64,000 nt of DNA from Mycobacterium tilburgii (GTDB lineage Bacteria > Actinomycetota > Actinomycetes > Mycobacteriales > Mycobacteriaceae): positions 1 through 64,000 of the forward strand of contig NZ_LR655696.1 in NCBI RefSeq assembly GCF_902168065.1, read 5' to 3'. Made by a program: the position numbers and the translations under genes. Under the pieces are notes generated by a model. The model did no database searches. It was not told the DNA's origin and saw nothing but the letters and a program-made list of their open reading frames with translations. Numbering within the stretch: position 1 is the stretch's first letter; every line of letters starts with the position of its first letter. Shown piece after piece: positions 1 through 9,863 of the stretch.

Positions 1-75
1 AAAGCCGATACCCTGGCACCCTCGGTCAAGGGTCTCGGGATCGCCCGCGGCGCGCGCCCGCCGGGTAAGCGCTGA
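1..75 (+). CDS. 3' end of an Fe-S-binding reductase-like protein (Rv0338c-like), partial
   Basis: An open frame runs from the first base to a TGA at 73-75. It encodes 24 residues of Ala/Pro/Lys-rich C-terminus ending GARPPGKR. In M. tuberculosis the gene immediately upstream of aspC on the same strand is Rv0338c, a large membrane Fe-S reductase with an Ala/Pro-rich tail, and this ending fits it. The assignment rests on context and tail composition, because the catalytic part lies outside the window. Confidence 0.5.
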   Translation, partial: KADTLAPSVKGLGIARGARPPGKR

Positions 76-123
76 TCACAGATTGGCTTCTATCAGCAAA
101 AATCAGTGGACAGCGGTGGCACG

Positions 124-1398
124 ATGGGGGACGTGACCACTCACCAGGTGCCCGTACACAGCCCGGCGGGCCACCACCGGCAGCGCACTTTCGCGCAGTC
201 GTCCAAACTGCAGGACGTCCTGTACGAAATCCGCGGCCCGGTGCACGAGCATGCGGCGCGGTTGGAGGCCGAGGGCCACCGGATCCTCAAGCTGAACATC
301 GGTAACCCGGCCCCGTTCGGCTTCGAGGCGCCCGACGTGATCACGCGGGACATGATTCAGGCGCTGCCCTACGCCCAGGGCTACTCCGATTCCAAGGGCA
401 TCCTGCCGGCCCGCCGCGCGGTGGTCACCCGCTATGAACTGGTCGACCACTTTCCCCGCTTCGACGTCGACGACGTCTTCCTAGGCAACGGTGTCTCCGA
501 GCTGATCACGATGACGCTGCAGGCCCTGCTCGACAACGGCGATCAGGTGCTGATTCCCTCACCGGACTACCCGCTGTGGACGGCCTCGACCTCGCTCGCG
601 GGCGGTACGCCGGTGCACTACCTGTGCGACGAGACGCAGGGCTGGCAGCCCAATATTGCCGACTTGGAGTCGAAGATCACCGAGCGCACTAAGGCGCTGG
701 TGGTGATCAACCCGAACAACCCCACCGGCGCCGTCTACGACCGCGAGGTCCTCACCCAGATGGTCGAGCTGGCGCGCAAGCACCAGCTGTTGCTGCTCGC
801 CGACGAGATCTACGACAAGATTCTGTACGACGACGCCAAGCACATCAGCCTGGCCACGCTCGCCCACGACGTGTTGTGCCTGACCTTCAACGGCCTGTCG
901 AAGGCCTACCGGGTCGCCGGCTACCGTTCCGGCTGGCTGGCAATCACCGGCCCCAAGGACCATGCCGAGAGCTTCATTGAGGGCATCAGCCTGCTGGCCA
1001 ACATGCGGCTGTGCCCCAATGTTCCGGCCCAGCACGCCATCCAGGTCGCCCTCGGCGGCTACCAGAGCATCGACGATTTGGTGCTGCCCGGCGGGCGGCT
1101 GCGCGAGCAACGCGACGTCGCGTGGACCAAGCTCAACGAGATTTCCGGGGTGTGCTGCGTCAAACCGGAGGGTGCGCTGTATGCCTTCCCGCGGTTGGAC
1201 CCCGAGGTCTACGACATCACCGACGACGAGCAACTGGTGCTTGACCTGCTGCTACAGGAGAAGATCCTGGTCACCCAGGGCACTGGCTTCAATTGGCCGG
1301 CACCGGATCACCTGCGGATCGTGACGCTGCCGTGGGCGCGTGACCTGTCGGCCGCGATCGACCGGTTGGGCAACTTCCTTAGCAGCTATAGACAATAG
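124..1398 (+). CDS. aspC: Aspartate/alanine aminotransferase, class I PLP enzyme
   Basis: A fold-type I aminotransferase of 424 residues that moves amino groups between amino acids and 2-oxoacids in the cytoplasm. Visible signatures are the NPNNPTGAVY motif, the ADEIYDKILYDD region that carries the PLP-ring aspartate, and FNGLSKAYRVAGYRSGW, whose Lys260 should form the Schiff base. The C-terminal LRIVTLPW arginine motif is present. A GTG at 106 would add six residues. I prefer the ATG at 124 because MGDVTTHQVP matches the remembered M. tuberculosis start. Length and motifs are those of an intact enzyme. Its 3' neighbour is a pseudogene. Confidence 0.92.
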   Translation: MGDVTTHQVPVHSPAGHHRQRTFAQSSKLQDVLYEIRGPVHEHAARLEAEGHRILKLNIGNPAPFGFEAPDVITRDMIQALPYAQGYSDSKGILPARRAVVTRYELVDHFPRFDVDDVFLGNGVSELITMTLQALLDNGDQVLIPSPDYPLWTASTSLAGGTPVHYLCDETQGWQPNIADLESKITERTKALVVINPNNPTGAVYDREVLTQMVELARKHQLLLLADEIYDKILYDDAKHISLATLAHDVLCLTFNGLSKAYRVAGYRSGWLAITGPKDHAESFIEGISLLANMRLCPNVPAQHAIQVALGGYQSIDDLVLPGGRLREQRDVAWTKLNEISGVCCVKPEGALYAFPRLDPEVYDITDDEQLVLDLLLQEKILVTQGTGFNWPAPDHLRIVTLPWARDLSAAIDRLGNFLSSYRQ

Positions 1399-1429
1399 GT
1401 GGGTTCGCGCCGCCTCTACGGTGGAGCGC

Positions 1430-2178
1430 GTGACTCACTCGCACTCGCACAATTTGTCGTCAGGGCCCTCCCCGTTCGGGAAGCTGCCCGCGAAGATCGT
1501 CGTCGGCCTGCTCGTACTGATCGGGATGGCCGTGCTCGCGCGATGGCGCACCCGCGGTGCCGGTGGCCCTGGTGGTGGCGGCGATCCTCTACGTCATCAT
1601 CTACCTGGCGCACGGGGGTCAGCCTGCGCACCAGCGCCACCCTGCTGGGCACCCTGTCTTCGTTGCTGCTGGCGGGCGGATTATCTTGGGCGGCAATCTA
1701 ATTAACGCATATGAACGGGCTGTCGGATGAACAGAACTCGGCTGTCAGCGCCTATCTGGGCAGTGTGTCGATCAGCGGGCTGCTGCTCGCCGGGTTCATC
1801 ATCGGGTCGCTGGGTGTGCTCAACAACGTCACCATGACGCAGGCGTCGACCGTGTTCGAACTGGCCCACCTCGGCGGGGACACCACGCGGCGGGCGATCT
1901 TCGTCAGCGCTATCCGGGTAGGGCGCGATCACATCGCCAGCACGGTGTACACGCTGGTGCTGGCCGACGCCGGCAGCTCGCTGCCGCTGCTGTTCAGCGT
2001 CGCCAACCGGTCGCTGAGCGATGTGCTGATCAGTGAGAACGTGGCCATCGAGTCGGTGCGCTTGGCGGTCGGCGGAATCGCGCTGACACTCTCGGTCCCA
2101 CTGACCACCGGGATCGCGGGCGGTGTCGGCCAAGCCCGAGGGGAACGTCAGCCCCGTTCCATCAGTTCCAGCAGATAG
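1430..2178 (+). pseudogene. YibE/F-like multispanning membrane protein, degraded
   Basis: The N-terminus (HSHSHNLSSGPSPFGKLPAKIVVGLL) starts at GTG 1430. It jumps directly into a late transmembrane segment, so the extracytoplasmic part, perhaps 200 residues, is deleted. The next piece (PAVPVALVVAAILYVIIYLAHG) is in another frame, and GVSLRTSATLLGTL in a third. A TAA at 1699-1701 interrupts before MNGLSDEQN. From 1711 on, four hydrophobic segments of the family are readable, including ISGLLLAGFIIGSLGVLNNV. The end overlaps the convergent rmlA stop. Two frameshifts, one nonsense codon and a large deletion make this non-functional. Confidence 0.85.
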
Positions 2179-3014
2179 CCACCGTATCCGGACTTGAGCA
2201 TGGTGTTGGCGCGGGTGGCCAACTGGTCGTCGGTGATCCATCCCTGCCGCCACGCGATTTCCTCGGGGACACCGACCTTGAGTCCTTGTCGGCGCTCCAG
2301 GGTACGAACGTAGTCGCTGGCGTCCAGAAGCGAGTCGAAGGTGCCGGTGTCCAACCACGCGGTGCCACGGGCCAGCACCTCGACCGAGAGCCGGCCGCGG
2401 TTGAGGTAGGTCTGATTGACCTCGGTGATCTCGTACTCGCCGCGCTCGGATTTCTTCAAGCCCTTGACGATTTCGATGACGTCGTTGTCGTAGAAATACA
2501 GGCCCGGCACCGCGTATTTCGACTTCGGCGTTTCGGGTTTCTCCTGCAATGACACCGCCATTCCGTCGTCCCCGAATTCGACGACACCGTATGTAGACGG
2601 GTTCGCCACCCAGTAGGCGAAAATGGCGCCGCCGCTTACCGATTGGAAGCGGCTCAGATTCGTACCGAGCCCCGGGCCGTAAAAGATGTTGTCCCCCAAC
2701 ACCAATGCCGCCGAGTCGTTGCCAATGTGGTCGGCGCCCAAGACAAACGCCTGCGCCAGGCCGTCGGGCCTCTCCTGCTGGACGTAGCTGAGGTTGATGC
2801 CGAATTGCGAGCCGTCGCCGAGGAGCCGCTTGAAGCCGTCCGCGTCGTGCGGGGTGGTGATCACCAAAATGTCGCGGATCCCGGCCATCATCAACGTGGA
2901 CAGAGGGTAGTAGATCATCGGCTTGTCGTATACCGGCAGCAACTGCTTGCTGATGCCCATCGTGATCGGATGCAGACGCGTGCCCGACCCGCCGGCCAAG
3001 ATGATTCCGCGCAT
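2148..3014 (-). CDS. rmlA: Glucose-1-phosphate thymidylyltransferase
   Basis: Makes dTDP-glucose from glucose-1-phosphate and dTTP, the first step of dTDP-L-rhamnose synthesis. Rhamnose links arabinogalactan to peptidoglycan, so the gene is essential in mycobacteria. The 288-residue protein has the usual family length. It starts [16 protein letters not shown] (nucleotide-binding signature) and contains the [10 protein letters not shown] and [11 protein letters not shown] sugar-nucleotidyltransferase motifs. The ATG start at 3014 directly precedes the signature. The gene is intact between pseudogenes on both sides, which fits strong purifying selection. Confidence 0.95.
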   Translation of the reverse strand: MRGIILAGGSGTRLHPITMGISKQLLPVYDKPMIYYPLSTLMMAGIRDILVITTPHDADGFKRLLGDGSQFGINLSYVQQERPDGLAQAFVLGADHIGNDSAALVLGDNIFYGPGLGTNLSRFQSVSGGAIFAYWVANPSTYGVVEFGDDGMAVSLQEKPETPKSKYAVPGLYFYDNDVIEIVKGLKKSERGEYEITEVNQTYLNRGRLSVEVLARGTAWLDTGTFDSLLDASDYVRTLERRQGLKVGVPEEIAWRQGWITDDQLATRANTMLKSGYGGYLLELMERG

Positions 3015-3029
3015 GTGTGCTCCTAAGCC

Positions 3030-3404
3030 CTAGGTGACAAGGTCGGCCTCGGTCATTTCGGTGGCCGCCAGCGCCGACGCCAAGTCCTGGTGCCGGAAAA
3101 CCGAGGTGACCCGGTCGTGGACCACCCGGAACGCCAGCGCACTGGGCGCGGCCGCTTCCGATTGTCGGGACTGCTGGCCTTAAATTCGGCGACGACGATG
3201 CCGTCGTGCACATACATCTGTCTCAGCTCCGTGCCGGGGCGCTGCGAGCCCGCCCAACTGCGCAGCGCCTCGTGACCTGCTGGACACCATGCGCGTCGGC
3301 CAGGTCGATGTCGTCGCTGGACAGGGTCGCCAGGGTTTCGATATCGCCGGCGTTGAGCGCATCGTGCCAAGCCAGCACGGTGGCGATCTCTCCGAAGTGG
3401 TCAT
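3030..3404 (-). pseudogene. SnoaL/NTF2-like protein (Rv0333-like), frameshifted
   Basis: Reading between frames on the minus strand gives an NTF2-like fold of about 124 residues. It starts at ATG 3404 (MTT), continues EIATVLAWHDALNAGDIETL, then GHEALRSWAGSQRPGTELRQMYVHDGIVVAEF, and ends VTSVFRHQDLASALAATEMTEADLVT at a TAG (3030). A base is missing within the first five codons and at least two more frame changes follow. No single frame spans it. Function was unknown beyond the fold. Confidence 0.75.
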
Positions 3405-3456
3405 GTTTTGCAAATTACCGTATGCCCCATTTCCTGCACGCGGTTTCCCCGCCGAT

Positions 3457-4207
3457 CTAGAGAGGCGTGCACTCCACCCAGTGTTGCCACACGGCATCGT
3501 CGCCGAACATCTCGATGCTGGTTTCGGAGAGTGACCTTCGCCGCGTCATGGCCAGCAGCAGCTCGGTGGCGCTGCCTCGCATCGCCAATGTGCCCTTGCC
3601 GTGCTCGTTCGCCCAGGTGAAGCGCCCGTGGACACGCTGGCCGTCCATTCGCCGCTCTCACTGAGCCCGGGATCGGTCGCGTGGAGGTGCAGTGTGCTGC
3701 CGTCCGCCAGCGGCAGCGGGGCCCTGTTGGCGCCGGCCTGGACGTAGATGCTGTCGAGGAACTCGGAGATCGCGTCGGCCGCGAGGTCGGGTCGCAGGGA
3801 TAAGTCGCGTCCGAGCGCGAGCGCGGCGTCGGCGCGGTGCACCGCCGCTTCGTGCAGCCGACGGCGGATGCACCAGTTCGCCGGGCGCGCCCCGAGGAAC
3901 GTCCACACCGGCGTCTCGACGCTAGACAGTTCGACAGCGTCGACAAGCAGCTGCGCCCCGCCGTGCAGCCAGGAGACCGCGTCCGCCGGGTCCGGAGGAG
4001 GTTTGCCCCCTTCGACGCTGCGTAGATCGAGCAGCTGGTCGAGACGATCCCGCACGATTTGCGCCGCCCAGCGATCGCCGCGGCCGACATCCCGAAAGTT
4101 GGTCGAGGCTCCATCCTGGGCACGTCGGCACCGGTAGCGACATCGGAATCGGTGAAAAGTCCCGCGAAGGCGCGGTTTTCGTCGAGAAAGGCTGCCGCGT
4201 AATCCAC
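3457..4207 (-). pseudogene. Mycothiol-dependent maleylpyruvate isomerase-family protein (Rv0332-like), frameshifted
   Basis: The first frame opens at 4207 with MDYAAAFLDENRAFAGLF. A second frame (about 4055-3650) carries AVSWLHGGAQLLVDAVE, PVWTFLGARPANWCIRRRLHEAAVHRADAALALG and LPLADGSTLHLHATDPG. A third (3648-3457) ends GDDAVWQHWVECTPL. Together these reconstruct a DinB/MDMPI-like protein of about 250 residues with the conserved HEAAVHRAD metal-site region. At least two frameshifts separate the pieces. Confidence 0.8.
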
Positions 4208-4232
4208 GGGATCAGGCTACTCACCCGGCCGG

Positions 4233-5250
4233 TCAAGGTCGTCGGGCACCGAGCCGGAAAACCCGCCAGCCCGCCCGATTCCAACGCGCCACGTCCAAGC
4301 AGTTGCGTCCGTCGACAACGACCCGGCCGTGCACCGCGTCGGCGAGGTCATCCGGGTCGAGTCCGGTGAACTCCGGCCACTCGGTCAGAAGAAGGACCGC
4401 GTCCGCACCCTCGCACGCTTCGGTAACCGAGACGGCGTAATTCAGCGTCGGGAACATCCGGCGCGCGTTCTCCAGCGCCTTGGGGTCGTAGACGTTGACC
4501 GCGGCGCCGTTGAGCTGCAGCTGGCCCGCTACATTGAGCGCGGGTGAGTCCCACACATCGTCGACTCGGGTTTGAAGGCCGCGCCAAGTACGGCGATGTT
4601 GGCGCCCAGCAGGGAGCCGCCGCACGCCGTGGTAGCCAGCTCCACCATCTTGGTGCGCTGGCGCATGTTGATGCTGTCCACCTCGAGCAGGAACGTCAGT
4701 GCCTGGTTGGCGCCCAGCTCGCCCGCGCGGGCCATGAACGCCCGGATGTCCTTGGGCAGGCATCCCCCGCCGAATCCCAGCCCGGCGTTGAGGAATTTGC
4801 GCCCGATGCGGGAGTCGTACCCCAGCGCGTCGGCCAACAGCGTGACGTCGGCGCCGGCCGCCTCGCACACCTCGGAGACCGTTGATAAAGGAAATCTTGG
4901 TCGCCAGAAAGGCATTGGCTGAAGACTTGACCAATTCCGCTGTCTGCAAGTCGGTTACCAGAAACGGGACACCGGCGTTGAGGAGCTGAGCATACAGCTC
5001 ACGAATGACGACCTCCGAGCACACCGAGTCCTGTTGAACGCCAAGCACAATCCGGTCCCGCTCCAAGGTGTCGGCCACGCGTGGCCTTCACGGAGAAACT
5101 CAGGGTTCCAGGCAATTTCGACGTCCACCCCGGAGGGTTCCAGTGCCGCGGCCCCGCTGACTGAGCTCCGCGGCCGTGCCCACTGGCACCGTCGACTTAC
5201 CGACGAGCACCGCCCCGAGCACGATATCCAAGACAAACCACTCTAAAAGC
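4233..5250 (-). pseudogene. udgA: UDP-glucose 6-dehydrogenase, 5'-truncated and frameshifted
   Basis: UDP-glucose dehydrogenase oxidises UDP-glucose to UDP-glucuronate. The remnant begins inside the Rossmann domain (VLVGKSTVPVGTAAEL, about 5190), so roughly the first 100 residues are gone. The central NAD-linked domain is readable in alternating frames: DVEIAWNPEFLREG, FLVTDLQTAELVKSSANAFLATKISFIN and LNAGLGFGGGCLPKDIRAF, which holds the catalytic Cys of the GGGCLPKD motif. It ends RNCLDVARWNRAGWRVFRLGARRP. At least three frameshifts are visible, near 5150, 4885 and 4560. Genes that lie upstream in M. tuberculosis are missing, so a larger deletion probably removed the 5' end. Confidence 0.85.
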
Positions 5251-5338
5251 ATTGCTCGACAAGCTAAGTCCGGGCAGAGAAAGAATCACGGACCACTTTA
5301 TACTCCCGCACGGAGCCTGTGCGGTTACCCAGCCGAAG

Positions 5339-5911
5339 CTATGTGGTTCTTATGAAGTTCTCGTAGGAGCGGGACGGAGTCGGCCCCCGCTGCCCCTGAT
5401 ATTTCGAGCCAACGCGCGAACTGCCGTACGGGTGCTCGGCCGGTCTGGTCAGGCGCAGAATGCACAGCTGCCCGATCTTCATGCCGGGCCACAGCGTGAT
5501 CGGCAGGATCGCGACGTTCGACAGCTCGAGCGTGATGTGCCCGGTGAACCCGGGATCGATGAAGCCCGCCGTCGAGTGCGTGAGCAGCCCCAGCCGGCCC
5601 AGCGACGACTTGCCCTCCAGACGGCCGGCGAGGTCCTCGGGCAACGTGAACAGTTCGAGGGTGGACCCGAGCACGAACTCCCCCGGGTGCAGGACGAACG
5701 GTTCCCCGGCAGCGGGTTCGACCAACGTCGTCAGCTCGTCTTGCTGCTTGGCCGGGTCGATGTGGGTGTAGCGGGTGTTGTTGAACACCCGGAACATGCT
5801 GTCGAGGCGAACGTCGATGCTGGACGGCTGCACCAGGGTGTCGTCGAACGGATCGATGCCCAACCGGCCCGCAGTGATTTCGGCCCTGAGGTCACGATCG
5901 GAGAGCAGCAC
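5339..5911 (-). CDS. dcd: dCTP deaminase (bifunctional dCTP deaminase/dUTPase type)
   Basis: A 190-residue trimeric enzyme that converts dCTP towards dUMP for thymidylate synthesis. Mycobacterial Dcd also has dUTPase activity. It begins [12 protein letters not shown] and contains [12 protein letters not shown], the catalytic block [23 protein letters not shown], the TLELSNV strand and the C-terminal lid [15 protein letters not shown]. Its length is identical to the remembered M. tuberculosis protein and the frame is intact. It lies just downstream of a broken Rv0320-like gene on the same strand. Confidence 0.95.
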   Translation of the reverse strand: MLLSDRDLRAEITAGRLGIDPFDDTLVQPSSIDVRLDSMFRVFNNTRYTHIDPAKQQDELTTLVEPAAGEPFVLHPGEFVLGSTLELFTLPEDLAGRLEGKSSLGRLGLLTHSTAGFIDPGFTGHITLELSNVAILPITLWPGMKIGQLCILRLTRPAEHPYGSSRVGSKYQGQRGPTPSRSYENFIRTT

Positions 5912-5920
5912 GCGACGAGC

Positions 5921-6605
5921 CTAACCGTTGCCCGGCGCCCGGTGTCCTGCATTCAGTCGGCGAGGTACGTTCGCAGCTCCTTGCGTAGCCACCACCGGTC
6001 GTCGTGACGTGGACGTGGTCGAAATGCCCCCTAGCAGATTCGGTTGGGCGCCGCCGGACGTATAGTAGACGCCGCGCCAGATCGCGTCCTGGATGCCGAA
6101 CCGGTGAAAGTTGCCGAGCACGTACGCGACGATCTGGTTGCCCAGCGCGATGCCCTGCGGGCTGTCGGGGTTGGGGATCATCACGTCCAACGCAAGCCGA
6201 AGGGATGCCAGGGCAGCGAGTCCGGCCGCACACCGCTGATTTCGTGAATCTGGGGGAACTGGGCGCTGATCGCTCGGGACACCGGGACCGTTCGAATCTG
6301 CAAACCCTACTCGGGGGCGAGCTCGACGGGCAGGAACCGGGATCGGACGTGGTAGCGCGAAGCGGCCGGCTGCCGGTCGGCGCTCAGGCCCGCCGCGCTG
6401 TGCGGCAGATTGGCTTCGGCCGCGACGAATTCCAAACGATTCGGCGTGACGTCATCAATAACGGCTTTAGCCTCGGCCGGAGCGGTGAATGGACCGACAT
6501 CGCCGCCTACCACGAAGGAGATTGCGCCGGTAGCCAGCAGCGCTGCCAGGACTACTGACGACTTGCGCCGCTTCCTGGCTAATCTGTGACGACCCACCCC
6601 GAGCA
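5921..6605 (-). pseudogene. Exported Rv0320-like protein, frameshifted
   Basis: The 5' frame encodes a basic start and signal segment (SSVVLAALLATGAISFVVGG). The 3' frame encodes ISGVRPDSLPWHPFGLALDVMIPNPDSPQGIALGNQIVAYVLGN followed by HFDHVHVTTTGGGY in a third frame. The GLALDVMIP and HFDHVHVT segments resemble the metal-binding motifs of a secreted D,D-peptidase-like fold, but function is unproven. Frame breaks occur near 6310, 6190 and 6030. The start is approximate; a GTG near 6605 precedes the Arg/Lys-rich leader. Confidence 0.75.
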
Positions 6606-6735
6606 CATTACAACATGATCTCGAAAGAATAAATGTGAGCATTTTAAATTTGACGGAATAACTACATTCCTACGCTCGGGTCGCACGGCCTGAGCTAGCA
6701 CCACATCCGGATGCTAGCCTTTCTTGGGCAACCGC

Positions 6736-6809
6736 GCCGATGTAGTTCAATGGCAGAACATCAGCTTCCCAAGCTGAATACGCGGGTTCGATTCCCGTCA
6801 TCGGCTCCA
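6736..6809 (+). tRNA. tRNA-Gly (anticodon CCC)
   Basis: The strand folds into a full cloverleaf. The acceptor stem GCCGATG (6736-6742) pairs with CATCGGC (6799-6805). The D-arm is GTTC/GAAC with loop AATGGCA. The anticodon stem TCAGC/GCTGA encloses the loop TTCCCAA, giving anticodon CCC, which reads GGG glycine codons. The T-arm has loop TTCGATT. The discriminator base is T at 6806 and CCA is encoded at 6807-6809. Confidence 0.95.
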
Positions 6810-7233
6810 AGTTGACCAGGGCAAACACTGGTCGCAACCGCACCCTTCAACAGTTCGTTTTCGTACGCGGACGGATACGCAAGTCGCGGTTGGCCGGGCT
6901 CCATTTGGTCGATGAGCTGACGCAGCGCGGGGGTGCCGAACACCGCGCCTCAATCGTCGGAAGACCGACACAGTTCGTATCGATGTAGTAAGCCGCAGCC
7001 AACCGACGCTAACACCACCGCCGACACCTTGATCTGCTGTGAAGCGTGAGGGTCGCGACGTACGGTTACCAGATCCACAGCAACCGTCACCCAGAAGCGG
7101 TCTTGAGATGGGACAGAAATACCTAGTAGCATGTCGAAACTGGCCACACCGGATCAATCGCGCTTCGGCACATACTTCGGTCGCCCCGCTTGGAGTTAGT
7201 TGGCCAACTGGTGCACAGCCCTGACAAGGTAGA
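6810..7233. other. Stretch after the tRNA without a supportable gene
   Basis: Both strands hold only short open frames. The minus strand shows mycobacterial-looking codons in two frames: a run containing VDLVTVRRDPHASQQIKVSAVVLAS around 7130-6960, and one containing TPALRQLIDQMEPGQPRLAYPSAYENELLKG around 6940-6820. These could be remnants of one decayed gene. I do not recognise a family and see no start with a ribosome binding site. Confidence 0.4.
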
Positions 7234-7675
7234 CTACGATTCTGGCGAGCTAGTCGGCGAGCCTGCCGTCGGCTCGCCGATTATCAGCGGTTCTAGCGCT
7301 ATACGCATCCGCCGAAGAAGATCCGTCAGCTGAAACATTACCGACAGGAGCGTGCCCTCGACCTGCAACTGCTGACCCGGCGCCAAGTTTCGAGTCTCGG
7401 CCTCGACGATCGGGGACTCTTGTTGCAAGGCCTTCAACCCTGATTGCAATCGTCCGGGCTGAGGGCGTCCCAATTGTCGTGCAGATCAGAGATGTGGCGC
7501 TGAAAATCCTGGACTGCCACCAGAGCGGGTCGGGATCGACAACGGGACTGGACGGTGGCTGCAGCGTATAAATGTGGGCCGGCACCGGCCCGGCCATCAT
7601 GTCCGCTTGGGCGGTGCCCGCGGCAAACGAAGTGCTGCTCACGACAGCGGCAATTGCCATCGCGTTAAACCTCAT
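7234..7675 (-). pseudogene. Small exported protein, frameshifted
   Basis: The start ATG at 7675 has a strong upstream GAGGGAG and is followed by a signal peptide (MRFNAMAIAAVVSSTSFAAGTAQAD) with an AQA-D cleavage site. The mature part begins MMAGPVPAHIYTLQPPSSP. After DPDPLW the sensible reading moves through a second frame (QDFQRHISDLHDNWDALSPDD) into a third (GLKALQQESPIVEAETRNLAPGQQLQVEGTLLSVMFQLTDLLRRM). Two frameshifts break the gene. I do not recognise a function; the C-terminal part looks helical. Confidence 0.65.
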
Positions 7676-7861
7676 GGGGACTCCCTCGGGTGATCCAAAC
7701 TACCTCGTCGCGGTAAGTCCATGCCCAGCATGCTGCTACCGATCCCAACATCGAAGCGGCGAGACGCCAACCAGCCAGCTATCTGCGGGCACGCATAGCT
7801 TCTACCTAGCTTCCGCAAGGTCCCGGCACAGTTTTCCCCGCAACGATCGGTTCGCAGGGCA

Positions 7862-8281
7862 ATGGACGTCGTACTCGGAGTGTCGATAGCGCCGACCTCG
7901 GTTCAGATGGTCATGTTGCAAAAAGAAAACGCGGACGGCCTCACGATCGACGAGAACGCGTTCCCGATCACCCCGGCCGATGACTCGCCCACCGTCAGTG
8001 CCTCTGATCGCGTGATCGCCGCCATCGAGTGCACCCGCGAGGACGCGGCCGGCGCCGGCATCGAACTGGACTCCATCGGGGTGGCGTGCACCGACCAGAT
8101 CGAAGCTGCGGTGCTGCCCGACGCACTCGCTGCCCACAAGATTGAGAACGTCATGTTGGTCTCGGCATTTCTGGCCCCGACCGCACTAACCCAATCCGTC
8201 GGCGGTGCAATGGGTTACGAGCGCACTGCAGTGCTCTTCGTGGAGCCCGACACCGCGACGTTGGCCGTGGTCGAGACATCC
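7862..8281 (+). pseudogene. DUF7159-like protein, 3' end deleted
   Basis: The first 139 codons from ATG 7862 (MDVVLGVSIAPTSVQMVMLQ) match a mycobacterial family with an actin/Hsp70-like ATPase fold. Other recognisable segments are DRVIAAIECTREDAAGAG and GYERTAVLFVEPDTATLAVVET. Full-length members are several times longer. At about 8281 the sequence switches to the antisense of the neighbouring protease gene, and the frame ends 18 bases on. The truncation comes from a deletion junction, not a frameshift. Confidence 0.7.
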
Positions 8282-8708
8282 CACACGTTTCACCAGTGAA
8301 CCCACCGAGCTTGCAGAACGGCATCCCCGGCTTGATCTGACTCGCGCTCAGCATGCCCCGCACGCGCTGACCGGCGACATCCCCGGCCGGCGTGCTCGCA
8401 CTCGGGTCAAGGCGGATGATCGCGTCGTCGCGCAGGTCGCCTTCTTCCTCATTCGAGGTGACGGTGCCGAGCGGGATGTTCTCGTCGTAGGTGAACGGCG
8501 CACCGTGGTTGCAATGCTCGCTGGTGAACAGGTAGTAAGCACCGTCGCCGCCTTGCGCAGCAAACCCCGCGGTGCACTTGGTGATTCCGTCACTGAACTG
8601 GATTCCCGGCGCCGGCGGCGCAGCGGCGCGCGCCGTTGCAGCAATCACCGTCGCATCCAGCAAAGTGACACAGGCCAAGCCGAGCCCTCGCAGCCCACGT
8701 CTGAACAT
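8281..8708 (-). pseudogene. Secreted S1-family serine protease, 3' half deleted
   Basis: The start ATG at 8708 has GAGGAG upstream and a signal peptide (RGLRGLGLACVTLLDATVIAATARA). The mature protein shows the His-site region FTSEHCNHG, where TSGHC is usual, and the Asp-site region RDDAIIRLDPS. The reading is sound as far as FCKLGGFTGETCG. There the sequence meets the antisense of the DUF7159-like gene. The nucleophile motif GDSGSP and everything after it are missing, so no activity is possible. Confidence 0.8.
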
Positions 8709-8874
8709 TGTGTTCTCCTCGCTTCGTGTCCGACCTCACGTTGTCATAACGGCCGGTCGTAGCAAAATCGTGACCGACATTTGACCAATTGCTAACGCGC
8801 CCTTGCGCTTCCGCAGATCAGCGCGCATCTACCATTCCTATTGCAACTCTGTCAGTTAAAGGGAAATTGAGGTC

Positions 8875-9732
8875 ATGCGCGCAGGTTTTCGATGTGCCGT
8901 TGCTGTCATCGGGATCGGCGCTACTGTGGTCGGCGGGTCCGCCGTGCTGAACCTGCCGTCACCGGAGGAAGTGGGCCTGGCCGCCGCCAGCGAGTCGTAT
9001 GTGCCCTTCCCGATCGCGTCGGTGCTACCCGCCAGCAACCAGGCGGTCGGTATCGCCCACCCCCTGGTGGTGACCTTCCGGACGCCCGTGACCAACAGGC
9101 CCGCCGCCGAGCAGGCTCTCAAGATCACGTCGGCGCCGCCGATGACCGGCAGATACGAATGGCTCGACAACAATACGGTGCAGTGGACCCCCGACCGATA
9201 CTGGCCGGCGCACAGCACCATTGCGCTCACCGTGGAAGGCCAACCCACGCAGATCAAGACCGGCCCGGCCGTGATCGGGATCGCCAGCATCGCCGAGCAC
9301 ACTTTCACGGTCAGCATCGACGGCGTCGAGACCGGTCCGCCGCAGTCGCTGCCGTCGCCGCACCACCGTCCGCACTTCGGCGAACCGGGCGTGCTGCCCG
9401 CCTCGCTGGGCCGGCCAGAGTACCCGACGCCGGTCGGCTCCTATACGGTGCTGGCCAAGGACCGGTCGGTACAAATGGATTCCAGCAGCGTCGGCATTCC
9501 GGTCGACGATCCCGACGGCTACCTGGTTACCGTGAACTACGCCGTCCGCATCACCAACCACGGTCTGTTCGTGCACTCCGCTCCGTGGGCCGTCAATTCG
9601 CTCGGACTGGACAATGTCAGCCACGGCTGCATCAGCCTGAGCCCCGAAGACGCCGAGTGGTACTACAACACGGTTAATGTCGGCGACCCCGTCGTCGTGC
9701 GGGAACACACGAACGAACTACCCTCGTCGTAA
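8875..9732 (+). CDS. L,D-transpeptidase with Ig-like domain (LdtMt1/LdtMt3-like)
   Basis: A 285-residue exported enzyme predicted to form 3-3 cross-links in peptidoglycan. After an N-terminal hydrophobic segment (VAVIGIGATVVGGSAVL) comes the Ig-like domain (residues about 45-145, PASNQAVGIAHPLVVTF). The YkuD domain follows with ASLGRPEYPTPVGSYTV and the active-site block HSAPWAVNSLGLDNVSHGCISL, with Cys252 as nucleophile. The frame is intact. It converges on the proline-rich gene at 9864-10403, and the two share a terminator. The same pairing is remembered at M. tuberculosis Rv1433/Rv1435c, which suggests an LdtMt3-type gene. LdtMt1 is the alternative. Confidence 0.88.
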   Translation: MRAGFRCAVAVIGIGATVVGGSAVLNLPSPEEVGLAAASESYVPFPIASVLPASNQAVGIAHPLVVTFRTPVTNRPAAEQALKITSAPPMTGRYEWLDNNTVQWTPDRYWPAHSTIALTVEGQPTQIKTGPAVIGIASIAEHTFTVSIDGVETGPPQSLPSPHHRPHFGEPGVLPASLGRPEYPTPVGSYTVLAKDRSVQMDSSSVGIPVDDPDGYLVTVNYAVRITNHGLFVHSAPWAVNSLGLDNVSHGCISLSPEDAEWYYNTVNVGDPVVVREHTNELPSS

Positions 9733-9813
9733 ACGCGTAAACGACTGTCGCACAGCTTTGTCGTTTTTTCGTCGGCGTCGGCATCACCGCGGTAAATCTG
9801 CCGCACACGAGCA

Positions 9814-9849
9814 GAAAAGACCCGCTGGGATCACCCAGCGGGTCTTTTT
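9814..9849. terminator. Bidirectional rho-independent terminator
   Basis: A perfect 16-base-pair hairpin with loop ATCA. The stem starts with A-rich GAAAAGACCCGCTGGG and returns to CCCAGCGGG followed by TCTTTTT. The symmetric A and T runs allow it to end both the L,D-transpeptidase gene from the left and the proline-rich gene from the right. Confidence 0.9.
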
Positions 9850-9863
9850 GAGTCGGATGCGGA

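Noticed and set aside
1702..3213. A 503-codon open frame on the minus strand across rmlA
   Set aside because: It is a shadow of rmlA in another frame, rich in Arg, His and Gly with no family motif. The 288-residue rmlA frame carries all catalytic signatures.
6761..6943. A minus-strand frame ending GNRTRVFSLGS
   Set aside because: The last residues are the well-known false translation of the tRNA-Gly gene. There is no ribosome binding site or family match.
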